NCBI RefSeq assembly: GCF_000372465.1
Contig: NZ_AQUZ01000043.1
Span: 1 to 55,002, forward strand
From: Kribbella catacumbae DSM 19601
GTDB taxonomy: Bacteria > Actinomycetota > Actinomycetes > Propionibacteriales > Kribbellaceae
Direction of reading: 5' to 3'
DNA length: 55,002 nt
Part shown: positions 1-6,979 of the stretch, one piece after another
Numbering within the stretch: position 1 is the stretch's first letter
How the letters are laid out: every line of letters starts with the position of its first letter
Made by a program: the position numbers and the translations under genes
Notes under the pieces: model-generated
Databases searched by the model: none
What the model saw: the letters and a program-made list of their open reading frames with translations, nothing else
What the model was told of the DNA's origin: nothing

Positions 1-173
1 ATCCGGTATTAGACCCCGTTTCCGAGGCTTATCCCGAAGTTGAGGGTAGGTTGCTCACGTGTTACTCACCCGTTCGCCGCTCGTGTACCCCCGAAGGGGC
101 CTTACCGCTCGACTTGCATGTGTTAAGCACGCCGCCAGCGTTCGTCCTGAGCCAGGATCAAACTCTCCGTTGA
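1..173 (-). rRNA. rrs: 16S ribosomal RNA, 5' end only
   Basis: Read on the minus strand, the window opens with the 5' end of a 16S gene. The universal start GAGTTTGATCCTGGCTCAG lies at 165-147, followed by the usual GACGAACGCTGGCGGCGTGC and CACATGCAAGTCGAGCGG segments and the V1 hairpin around CCCCTTCGGGGG. By alignment with the E. coli numbering the mature 5' end should be near 173. The rest of the gene lies beyond the window edge, so a complete rrn operon probably continues to the left. The V1 region is of the high-GC actinobacterial type. Confidence 0.97.
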
Positions 174-468
174 AATCCATATGTCAACCACAACAAAAGC
201 TGCGGATAACAGACTACTTCGAGTGATCCTTTGATATCTCAGAAACAATCAAACTGACTTGAATCATAATTTCTCAAAGGAATCCGAACACGAACAACAG
301 ACAACCCAACACCCAAAATCCCGAAGGGACCAGGGCGGACAGGATCATCCAATGCCGTGAAACGGGTTAATGCTAAAATTTCGGCATTGACTTTCGGCAC
401 GCTGTTGAGTTCTCAAGAATCGGACGCACACCGCGCTTGATTCTTCCGAACCAAGCTCCGGGGCAACC
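174..468 (-). promoter_or_regulatory. rRNA leader with antitermination/processing elements
   Basis: This is the transcribed leader ahead of 16S. On the minus strand, positions 420-401 read ATTCTTGAGAACTCAACAGC, which matches the conserved TTTGAGAACTCAACAG element of actinobacterial rRNA leaders (boxA-like antitermination and processing signal). Just downstream, AATGCCG (351-357) and CGGCATT (382-388) can form a 7-bp stem around a 24-nt loop, as expected of a pre-rRNA processing structure. The leader is AT-richer than the rest of the window, which is usual next to 16S. Confidence 0.7.
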
Positions 469-474
469 CGCCGA

Positions 475-503
475 ACATTACTGTTTCGTTTGCAGCCAGT
501 CAA
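475..503 (-). promoter_or_regulatory. Proximal rRNA promoter candidate (TTGACT-17-TAATGT)
   Basis: On the minus strand a -35 box TTGACT (503-498) and a -10 box TAATGT (480-475) are separated by exactly 17 bp. Transcription would start near 468, about 50 nt ahead of the boxA-like element. This fits the housekeeping sigma consensus of actinobacterial rRNA promoters. It was called from motif and spacing only. Confidence 0.6.
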
Positions 504-639
504 ACTGGCTACTTTCGTCCCAGTCTCCCCGTGTCGCAGTGACCGAGACCCGCACGAGGCGTGTTTCGGCTTCTATGATCTTCAGGGAGTTTGGAGCGTC
601 CGGCCGCTTTCGCGTCCCGCACCCGCTCCAACAAGAAGA

Positions 640-669
640 ACATTACTGACATTCGCGGTGAAGATGCAA
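640..669 (-). promoter_or_regulatory. Distal rRNA promoter candidate (TTGCAT-18-TAATGT)
   Basis: On the minus strand TTGCAT (669-664) and TAATGT (645-640) are 18 bp apart. The -10 box and the following TC are the same as in the proximal candidate, so the two may be tandem promoters of the rrn operon. The remaining DNA up to 970 shows no gene that I can support. Confidence 0.4.
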
Positions 670-971
670 ATCGGGTCCGGGACCCTGTCCGAACCCTTGC
701 AGAGCCTCTCCGGCGAGCCAGCCGCCGTCCCTCTGGTCACACCAGTCACCCGCGTCTCCGCGAGCCACCTCCCCATGGTGCCGAACCCGATCAAGTCATC
801 CCACCGGAGACGGCAGATGGGTGGGAGACCGGATCAACCAGCTCCCACCCATCGAAGTACCGCACCGTCCAGCAGACGCCTCTCGGCGAGTGGCCGCTCG
901 TAGCGGCTGAGTGTGAGGCCCGGGGGTCATGTACCGGACGGCATCAGATGTAACCCACTCCCCCCACGCAC

Positions 972-2024
972 CTATTCCCAGCCGTACGACGCAGCGATCC
1001 GGGCGAAGGCTCTCTCCACGACGGAGCTGCCGTTGTGCCCGTTGGTCATCACGGCTGCGCCGTGGCCCGTGTCCCGGTACGCGAGCAGATGGCACTTGAA
1101 GCCCCTGTTTCCTCCACCGTGTCCGAATCGCTTCCCGCCATCAGCCAGGAACACCCCGAGCCCCAGCGCATCCATCCCGTCGATTCGCTCGACCGTGGGG
1201 ACATGCGGCGTCAGCTGCTGCCGAGCCAGCTCCTGGGAGATGAGAGCTCCCTCGACGCCGTCGTACGCGCTCTGGACTGCCAGCGCGAAGGTCACGAGGT
1301 CAGTTGGCGTGGTCCAGAGGCCGGCTGCGGCTAGTTCGGGATACGAGTGCCATCGGCCATCCACTGGTCGACCGAGTTCGTCGTGGGCGGTGGCTGCGCG
1401 ACCGTGGAGCTCCGCCGGCAATGGTTGCGCGAAGTCGCTGTCGGACATGCCCAGCGGATCCAGGACGAGTTCGCGCAGGAGCTGGCGGAACGGCGTACCG
1501 GTGACATCTTCGAGGAGTTGCTGCATGACGACGGTTCCGCCGCCGGAGTACCGGAACTGGGTGCCGGGCACCAGGTCAACGCGGACCTCGGAGGTGTTCG
1601 CCGGCGGCACGCCGTTCAGGATCTGCACCGGGGTCGGCAGCTCGGCGCCTTGCCTGTACCCCGGGAAGCCGTGAACCGTCAGACCCGCACTGTGACTCGC
1701 AAGCTGCCGCAAAGTGACGACTGGCTGCCGCTCGTCCGTCGGCGGAATCTGCCAGGAAGTGAGTCTCCCGTTGACGTCCTCATCGAGGCCGAGCAGCCCT
1801 TGGTCAACGAGCCGAAGCATGGCGACCACCGCGACCGGCTTGCTGATCGAGCAGGCCTGGAACAGCGTTCCCGCGGTGACCGGATCCGCGCGGCCGGCCT
1901 CGACCACACCGGCGCTGCCCCGATCGGTGATCTCGCCGTTGCCGATCACCGACCAACTGATCCCTGGAACCTTGAACTCCTCGAGATCCCTCTCGATCTC
2001 GCTCCTCAGCCCGTCCGCCAACAC
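972..2024 (-). CDS. Serine hydrolase of the beta-lactamase / penicillin-binding fold (class C-like)
   Basis: A 350-residue serine hydrolase of the beta-lactamase family (AmpC/esterase/DD-peptidase fold). The nucleophile motif SxxK is SISK in FQACSISKPVAVVAM near residue 60, the second-motif tyrosine is in RYSGGGTVV, and the third-motif equivalent is the HGGGNRG stretch near the C-terminus. No signal peptide is seen, so a cytoplasmic esterase or peptidase is as likely as a true beta-lactamase. The frame stays open far upstream, but the N-terminal part there is shadow of the next small gene. I chose the GTG at 2024 because GGGGAGG lies five bases before it and the family usually begins close to the LxxEIxxxLxxFxVPG segment. 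The substrate cannot be read from the sequence. Confidence 0.88.
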   Translation of the reverse strand: MLADGLRSEIERDLEEFKVPGISWSVIGNGEITDRGSAGVVEAGRADPVTAGTLFQACSISKPVAVVAMLRLVDQGLLGLDEDVNGRLTSWQIPPTDERQPVVTLRQLASHSAGLTVHGFPGYRQGAELPTPVQILNGVPPANTSEVRVDLVPGTQFRYSGGGTVVMQQLLEDVTGTPFRQLLRELVLDPLGMSDSDFAQPLPAELHGRAATAHDELGRPVDGRWHSYPELAAAGLWTTPTDLVTFALAVQSAYDGVEGALISQELARQQLTPHVPTVERIDGMDALGLGVFLADGGKRFGHGGGNRGFKCHLLAYRDTGHGAAVMTNGHNGSSVVERAFARIAASYGWE

Positions 2025-2074
2025 CGTCGCCTCCCCAGTCAGGTTGCTACGGAGCCTAGACGTGGCGAGGCGTG

Positions 2075-2302
2075 TCAGCGGGACGGTTGTGGGGCTTCGC
2101 AATCGATCTTCGGGTTGGCGCCGACGTAGTTCAGGGGGCCGGCGATGATGGTGACGGCGACTGTGCCGATCTTCGCGCAGCTGGCATCCGAGCCTTTGAA
2201 GTAGTTTCGCTGGGCGGCCGCTGCGACGCCGATCAGCAACCACACGACCACAAGCACCGTGATGACACGAGACCCGGTCCTGGACGCTGTACGCGTGACC
2301 AT
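2075..2302 (-). CDS. Small single-pass membrane protein, unknown function
   Basis: A 75-residue protein with one hydrophobic helix at about residues 12-29 (VITVLVVVWLLIGVAAAA) followed by a short outer part containing QRNYF, two cysteines and the C-terminal VGANPKIDC...PQPSR. Small proteins of this layout, with a GPLNYxGxNPK stretch, recur in actinobacteria and have no known role. A strong ribosome site, AGGAGGTGG, ends three bases before the ATG and decides the start. It is 50 bp upstream of the serine hydrolase on the same strand, so the two may be co-transcribed. Confidence 0.82.
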   Translation of the reverse strand: MVTRTASRTGSRVITVLVVVWLLIGVAAAAQRNYFKGSDASCAKIGTVAVTIIAGPLNYVGANPKIDCEAPQPSR

Positions 2303-2381
2303 CTCCACCTCCTGACGAGATCGCCCCCGTGAATCCACCTTCCGGTGCCCGCCCAATCACGCAGCGAAACGTGGCCGGCGC

Positions 2382-2591
2382 TCAGACCTCGGCGACATCG
2401 AAGTACGGCTTGATCTGGGTGTTGACGTAGTTGCCGATGCTGGGGGCGGCCAAGAGGCCGGCGTACGTCGGCTGCGGCACGTCGTAGTACTGGTAGGTGC
2501 TGCCGTTCACGTACTCCAGCTCGAGGGTGCCGCTGGACATGTCGTACCCCACCGACTTCACACTCGTCGAGGTCACCGGCCGTCGCCTCAT
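2382..2591 (-). CDS. KTSC-domain protein
   Basis: A 69-residue protein that is almost entirely a KTSC domain: STSVKSVGYDMSSGTLELEY, then a short aromatic stretch (YQYYDVP) and YAGLLAAPSIGNYVN. The family is named after a Lys-Thr-Ser-Cys-like turn and occurs alone or fused to RNA- or nucleotide-related enzymes; its role is not settled. The chosen ATG lies behind AAGGGACAGGCAG. An upstream in-frame ATG would add an arginine-rich tail that looks like non-coding sequence. It is followed on the same strand by the small membrane protein. Confidence 0.8.
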   Translation of the reverse strand: MRRRPVTSTSVKSVGYDMSSGTLELEYVNGSTYQYYDVPQPTYAGLLAAPSIGNYVNTQIKPYFDVAEV

Positions 2592-2650
2592 CTGCCTGTC
2601 CCTTCGCTTTCCAAGCCGACGACAGTACGCCGTACTCGAACCGATTGGCG

Positions 2651-3037
2651 TCAAGGCGGCCCCGGCGACTCGGTCGTCGCGACGCCCCTGCCGGCCGGCT
2701 GAACGTCAACGGTCTGGAGCACCGCCAAGATGCGCGACAGCTCGCCCAACGCAGCGTGAAGTTGGTCGACCGTCGAGTCGTCCAGGCTCGGTTGGTCAGT
2801 CTGCGGTACGCCGATGCTCGCGGCGAACCTCGTCTGTGCCTCCGGCGAGGCCAGGTTGAGCGAGGTGTCGAGCGCCTCCTGCAGCTGAGGGCTGGGCACC
2901 ATGTCGGGGCGCTTGCGCCACTTGGCCACGGTGCGTGGCGAGACGCCGAGGTGCTCGGCGAATGCCTCGCCGGTCAACCGCATCGCCGCCTGCAAGGCGC
3001 GTGCGTGCCGGCCCGTCCACTGGTCGATGACTGTCAT
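2651..3037 (-). CDS. Helix-turn-helix DNA-binding protein (XRE-like)
   Basis: A 128-residue regulator. The N-terminal half has a clear helix-turn-helix, LTGEAFAEHLGVSPRTVAKW at about residues 21-40, followed by the KRPDMVPSPQLQEALD segment usual in actinobacterial one-domain regulators. The C-terminal half has a predicted helix (DDSTVDQLHAALGELSRILAVL) that could dimerise. GGGAGGAGCGGGGCCG before the ATG is a good ribosome site. The target is unknown, and the divergently placed gene at 3112 is a candidate. Confidence 0.8.
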   Translation of the reverse strand: MTVIDQWTGRHARALQAAMRLTGEAFAEHLGVSPRTVAKWRKRPDMVPSPQLQEALDTSLNLASPEAQTRFAASIGVPQTDQPSLDDSTVDQLHAALGELSRILAVLQTVDVQPAGRGVATTESPGPP

Positions 3038-3111
3038 CGGCCCCGCTCCTCCCAGCTTGCGATATCACTCTGTGCAATCAGATTACGTCGATCGAGTGAC
3101 CTCGTGGGTGC

Positions 3112-3471
3112 ATGTTCGGTGCCCTGTGGATACCGGTCGGGTTCATGGTCGAGCCAGGCTCGCGAGCGTTGACTGTCGGTATGGACGAGATCAGCGGCAG
3201 ACCCGCGACGATGCTCCGGCCACCGCGAAGACATCTGAAAGTCGCGGCCAAGGCGGGACCACGACGCTTTCACCTCTTCCGGGAGCGCGACGTCTCAGGT
3301 GTCAGCGGCACCGGCATCGTCGCCGAGGGCGTCGAGTGGACCGACGGCACCGTCACCCTGCACTGGGGTGGCCGATACCCCACCACCACCGTGTGGCAGG
3401 ACGGCATCGACGCCTTGCTGACCATCCACGGACACAACGGCGCCACCACAATCCAATGGATTGACAACTGA
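3112..3471 (+). CDS. Conserved actinobacterial small protein, unknown function
   Basis: The C-terminal 68 residues (from about residue 52, RFHLFRERDVSGVSGTG) are the conserved part. They are a small beta-rich domain with GIVAEGVEWTDGTVTLHW and TVWQDGIDALLTIHGHNGAT, seen as a stand-alone protein of about 75 residues in many actinobacteria. No convincing ribosome site is visible in front of any upstream start, so the true start may be the ATG at 3181, or later. The gene is divergent from the HTH gene and ends just before a perfect 14-bp hairpin. Confidence 0.62.
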   Translation: MFGALWIPVGFMVEPGSRALTVGMDEISGRPATMLRPPRRHLKVAAKAGPRRFHLFRERDVSGVSGTGIVAEGVEWTDGTVTLHWGGRYPTTTVWQDGIDALLTIHGHNGATTIQWIDN

Positions 3472-3478
3472 AAAGCCC

Positions 3479-3519
3479 GGTAGAGCCGGCGCCACCCCTG
3501 CACCAGCGCCGGCTCTACC
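3479..3519. terminator. Bidirectional hairpin terminator
   Basis: GGTAGAGCCGGCGC (3479-3492) and GCGCCGGCTCTACC (3506-3519) form a perfect 14-bp stem with a 13-nt loop. It sits between the convergent genes ending at 3471 and 3531. There is no T-run, as is usual for GC-rich actinobacterial terminators. Confidence 0.75.
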
Positions 3520-3530
3520 GACCAAGCCGA

Positions 3531-4415
3531 TCAGCCTTGCTCAGAAGGATTTTCGCCCGGATCCTCGGCCTTCTGAGCCAGCTGATCATCACGTCCGGAC
3601 ACCTCCGGTACTACGAGCGCCAGCGGGCCGTGTTCGTTCTCCCACCGGCGTTCGAGGGCCTCGAGCGGGAGGTCGTTGGCTGCCGCGGACAGCCGGGTGA
3701 GGGTGCCCAACAGATCCACACACTTGGCGACCTCGCCCGGATTGTTGGCCAGCCACCAGACGACGGCCGAGCCAGGCGTGGCGAGGACGTCGTCACGGAG
3801 GTAGGCGCGTTTGTCCTGCTCCAGTTGGCGTTCCAGCAGCAGTGTCTGCGCGCGGCGGTGAAGGGCGGTGACGTTCTGGAGGTGCTTGAGATCGGCGTCC
3901 GGAAGCTTCAGCCGTACCTCGGTGGCCCAGGTGCGGACCTGGCCTCGCTCGTCGAGATCAGGTTCGCCGAGCAGAGACGCCAGGCGGTGCTGGTTCAGCG
4001 CCTCCTCCGACGGTTGCTGAGCTGCCGTCAGCGCCTTCGCCCTGCTGAGCAAGGCGTCGACGGCGACACTGCCGAGGTCTGCATGCCGCAGTCCTGTCAT
4101 CACAGGCGACCACTGGACGATCGCCGAGAAGCTGAAGGAGTAGTCAGGCGACGCCGACGGAAGCCGTACGCCGGCGATGGTTCGCGTGGGCGGCGTGGTG
4201 AAGACAGGTTCGCGATCCACCGGTTTCGGGGCGGGTGGAGTGGGAGCCACGACGGGTGCCGGTGGCTCTTGTTTCCAGACCAGCGCCAGGAGGATCAGCA
4301 GGAGTGTCGACGCCGCCGCCGCAGCCCAGGTAGGCAGGCTCAGCATCGTTGCAAGGAGGTAAGGAACGGCAACGACCACGGCCGCTGTCAACAGCACCCG
4401 CTTGGTGTGCGTCAT
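3531..4415 (-). CDS. Membrane-anchored protein of unknown function
   Basis: A 294-residue protein with two closely spaced hydrophobic helices at about residues 8-26 and 30-46, a proline-rich linker (APVVAPTPPAPKPVDREP) and a cytoplasmic part of about 210 residues. The soluble part begins with a beta-rich stretch (SPDYSFSFSAIVQWSP) and continues with long charged helices around LHRRAQTLLLERQLEQDKRA that could form a coiled coil. The C-terminus is acidic. I do not recognise a family with confidence. The N-terminal hairpin plus coiled-coil design suggests a scaffold at the membrane. No partner gene is adjacent. Confidence 0.7.
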   Translation of the reverse strand: MTHTKRVLLTAAVVVAVPYLLATMLSLPTWAAAAASTLLLILLALVWKQEPPAPVVAPTPPAPKPVDREPVFTTPPTRTIAGVRLPSASPDYSFSFSAIVQWSPVMTGLRHADLGSVAVDALLSRAKALTAAQQPSEEALNQHRLASLLGEPDLDERGQVRTWATEVRLKLPDADLKHLQNVTALHRRAQTLLLERQLEQDKRAYLRDDVLATPGSAVVWWLANNPGEVAKCVDLLGTLTRLSAAANDLPLEALERRWENEHGPLALVVPEVSGRDDQLAQKAEDPGENPSEQG

Positions 4416-4589
4416 CGCGGATCGCCTTCACCAGTGGGGGAAACTCCACGCACCCGACCGTCGATCGCCACGGCTGCTCGCCTCTCACCCCGCGCTGATC
4501 CTCACACCAGAGCCACAAAGAGTCTGCCACGCATCACACACGGTAGCGACGCCAAGCGTGTCGCCAAGCCGAACACCGGTGGAGTGGGT

Positions 4590-4750
4590 TTGGCCCGCAG
4601 TACCGAGGACAGCGACGGCCTGGTGCGGGCCACTTAGCAGCAGTACCGCGGGCAGAGACGTGCTGCGTGTCGGTCTGGTGCGGACCACCTAGCAGGAGTG
4701 CCGCGGGCAGCGACAAGGTGCGGGGCGGTTGGTTGTGGGCCGATTAGCCG
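4590..4750. repeat. Three degenerate copies of a ~55-bp tandem repeat
   Basis: Copies begin at 4621 (TGGTGCGGGCCACTTAGCAG), 4676 (TGGTGCGGACCACCTAGCAG) and 4730 (TGGTTGTGGGCCGATTAGCC), with periods of 55 and 54 bp. The second part of the unit (AGTACCGCGGGCAG) also recurs, and a weaker partial copy is visible near 4592. The last copy runs into the stop codon of the minus-strand gene ending at 4744. The rest of the interval 4416-4620 shows nothing else I can support. Confidence 0.6.
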
Positions 4751-5373
4751 GCTAGGGAGCGGAGGGCTCGGCGGCTGGGGGTTAGGAGGACTGGTTTGTA
4801 GGGGCAGCGGGCGTCGGTGAGGGTTTCGTAGGCGCGGATGGCTCGGTCGGCGGCGTCCCAGCCTTGTTCGGCGGGGCTTTTGCCTAGGCCTCGGTTGCGG
4901 ACCAGGGCGCCGTAGAAGGCGGAGCAGAAGACGGTGGCTTCGTACCAGCCGATGACGGTGCTGGTGCCGATGTAGGTGATGTCGTCCTGGAGGCAGTCGC
5001 GGATGGCGCGTTGCCATTTGCCGATGCCGGTTTTGCAGCCGTCGGCGATGACCACGCCGCTGGCGATGCCCCAGGAGCGGTCGAGGAACCAGTCGGCCAG
5101 TGCGGTCAGGGAGACCTGGGTCTGGCCGTCCGTCGAGAGGAAGGACGGTTCCTCACTGTGATCACCGTGTGCCATCACGTGGAGAACGGACGAAGGGGTG
5201 GTGAGGGCGGAGAAGGCGGTTTCGTGGTCGCGGGTGCGGACGAAGTTCACATCGATCACCGGGCTGTCCCAGCCCGCGTTGATATTGCCCGTGATGCCCT
5301 GGACGAAGGTCATCGAGGCGTCGAAGGAACTGTCCAGGCCAAGGTCCACCAGCGTGATCAGTCGGTTCTTCAT
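4744..5373 (-). CDS. Small caspase/CHAT-like cysteine protease-fold protein
   Basis: A 209-residue protein with the two hallmarks of the caspase-like CHAT fold. A strand ends in VLHVMAHGDHS with a His-Gly at 69-70, and a second strand ends in VVIADGCKTG with Cys113. These would be the catalytic His-Cys dyad. The remainder (YIGTSTVIGWYEATVFCSAFYGAL) fits the helix after the active site, where CHAT proteins usually check for an acceptable state. CHAT proteins normally carry TPR or other sensor domains, whereas this one is the bare catalytic domain. GAGGGGTGGGGCG before the ATG at 5373 fixes the start. The substrate is unknown, and there is no obvious target next door. Confidence 0.72.
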   Translation of the reverse strand: MKNRLITLVDLGLDSSFDASMTFVQGITGNINAGWDSPVIDVNFVRTRDHETAFSALTTPSSVLHVMAHGDHSEEPSFLSTDGQTQVSLTALADWFLDRSWGIASGVVIADGCKTGIGKWQRAIRDCLQDDITYIGTSTVIGWYEATVFCSAFYGALVRNRGLGKSPAEQGWDAADRAIRAYETLTDARCPYKPVLLTPSRRALRSLAG

Positions 5374-5572
5374 CGCCCCACCCCTCACCATGTTCCCGGT
5401 CCCGGCAACCCATGATGACCCAGCCCACCGACAATCCGCTCCCCACGTCTCGCCGCGCAGGCTCGGCGGCCGAACTGGTCCCGATCGGCTGCTGGGCAAG
5501 GGCTGAGGAAAAGGGTTGCCAGGTCCGGGATACGGTGGCCAGGAGACTGTCGGCGTGCTGTTTGGAGGATCG

Positions 5573-6403
5573 ATGATGACCGTTCCAACCGTCACTTTGA
5601 GCAACGGAGGCGTCATGCCCCGGCTAGGGCTCGGGACCTCTCCGATGAACGACGACGACGCTGAGCGGGCCGTCGTACGGGCTCTCGAGGTCGGGTACCG
5701 GCTGGTCGACACGGCGGAGAACTATCGCAACGAGGTCGGCGTCGGGCGGGCGCTCGCGGCGTCCGGATTGGCGCGGGAGGACCTGTTCGTCACCTCCAAG
5801 TTCAACAAGCGGTGGCACAGCGTCGAGGGGGCGCGGACGGCGTTCGAGGCGAGCGCGGAGAAGCTGGGACTCGAGTACCTCGACCTGTTGCTGATCCACT
5901 GGCCGAATCCGGACCAGGACCGGTACGTCGACGCCTGGCGCGGGCTGATCGAGCTCCGCGAGGCCGGCCTGGTCCGTGCGATCGGCACCTCCAACTTCAA
6001 GCCCTCCCACCTCCAGCGGCTGATCGACGAGACCGGTGTCGCCCCTGAGGTGAACCAGGTCCAGTTGAGCCCGGTCTGGACCAAACAGACCGAACGCGAG
6101 TTCCACGCCACCCACAGCATCGTCACCGAGGCCTGGAGCCCTCTCGGCAAGGGCACCGACCTTCTGGACCACCCAACAGTCGCAGCAGTGGCCAAGGCCC
6201 ACGACAAGACGCCCGGCCAGGTCGTACTCCGCTGGGAGGTCCAGCAGGACGTAGTACCGATCCCTAAGTCAGCTAACCGCGAGCGCCTTGAGCAGAACCT
6301 CGCAGTGTTCGACTTCGAGCTCACAGCCGACGAGCTGACTGCCCTCGACGCGATGGACGGCACTGGCAAGGCCCCTGCCGACTCGGACAGGTTCGGCCAC
6401 TAG
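5573..6403 (+). CDS. Aldo/keto reductase
   Basis: A 276-residue NADPH-dependent aldo/keto reductase of the 2,5-diketo-gluconate reductase type. The catalytic tetrad is visible as Asp46, Tyr51 (DTAENYRNE), Lys76 (TSKFNK) and His109 (LLIHWPNP). The C-terminal coenzyme segment is IPKSANRERLEQNLAVFDFEL. The protein is full length for the family. Start: ATGATG at 5573 behind TTTGGAGGATCG. It is divergent from the CHAT-like gene, with about 200 bp between them and no clear operator. The physiological substrate cannot be inferred. Confidence 0.93.
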   Translation: MMTVPTVTLSNGGVMPRLGLGTSPMNDDDAERAVVRALEVGYRLVDTAENYRNEVGVGRALAASGLAREDLFVTSKFNKRWHSVEGARTAFEASAEKLGLEYLDLLLIHWPNPDQDRYVDAWRGLIELREAGLVRAIGTSNFKPSHLQRLIDETGVAPEVNQVQLSPVWTKQTEREFHATHSIVTEAWSPLGKGTDLLDHPTVAAVAKAHDKTPGQVVLRWEVQQDVVPIPKSANRERLEQNLAVFDFELTADELTALDAMDGTGKAPADSDRFGH

Positions 6404-6477
6404 AAACAGCCAACTCAGTCAGTGACCTTGGCCAGTTCGGTCAGTAGCGTCGGGAGGACTGACTCCATCCGACGAGG

Positions 6478-6873
6478 TCAGGTGGTGAAGGAGCCGGTGA
6501 CGACCGAATACGACTCGACGCCGTCTTTCTGGGACCAGAGGCGGATGCGAACCAGGGTGCCGTCGGTGACAGAGAAGTTGCAGAACGACCAACCCTGGTA
6601 GTCGGCGACCGTGGTGTCGTCGAAGCACTCGTGGGCGTCGTACCAGAAGCCGACCTGGCTCTGGTAGAGCTGAATGGCTACGCGGGCGCTGTGGCGGTCT
6701 ACCTGATCGTCATGCACGCCGAGCCATTCGCCGTCGGTGCAGTAGACCGCAGCGCTGAGCCGCGAGTTCAACAGTTCCTTGGTCGGGTGGGCGTAGCAGT
6801 TCGCTGGCGAGTTGGCGTAGGCGGGCGCAGCGGTCAGCGCTGATGCGGCCAGCACGCCGGCGGCGGGATCCAC
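6478..6873 (-). pseudogene. Small secreted protein with a damaged signal peptide
   Basis: The reading frame encodes a secreted protein: a signal-peptide end AAGVLAASALTAAPAYA, then a mature part of about 110 residues with four cysteines, many aromatics (IQLYQSQVGFWYD, YQGWSFCNF) and a C-terminal beta-rich segment. The positively charged start of the signal peptide is missing. The only start inside the transcript is a GTG at 6873 that leaves no basic n-region, and the nrdJ terminator at 6926-6960 blocks anything further upstream. The gap between them (6872-6914) is occupied by two short palindromes. I infer a 5' deletion. A very short unusual leader is the alternative. The family is not recognised. 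Confidence 0.5.
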
Positions 6874-6925
6874 TGGCCAGAACCGGAACCTGTCCAGTAC
6901 TTGCCAACGGCAAGCAGACGCGCTG

Positions 6926-6960
6926 CGGCCCCCGGGGGAATGGGAAGTTCCCGGGGGCCG
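6926..6960 (-). terminator. Terminator of the nrdR-nrdJ operon
   Basis: CGGCCCCCGGG (6926-6936) pairs with CCCGGGGGCCG (6950-6960), and the stem can be extended by GGAA/TTCC with a small bulge. It lies 20 bp after the nrdJ stop codon on the minus strand. Confidence 0.75.
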
Positions 6961-6979
6961 TGGCGCTGTCAACTAGGGG

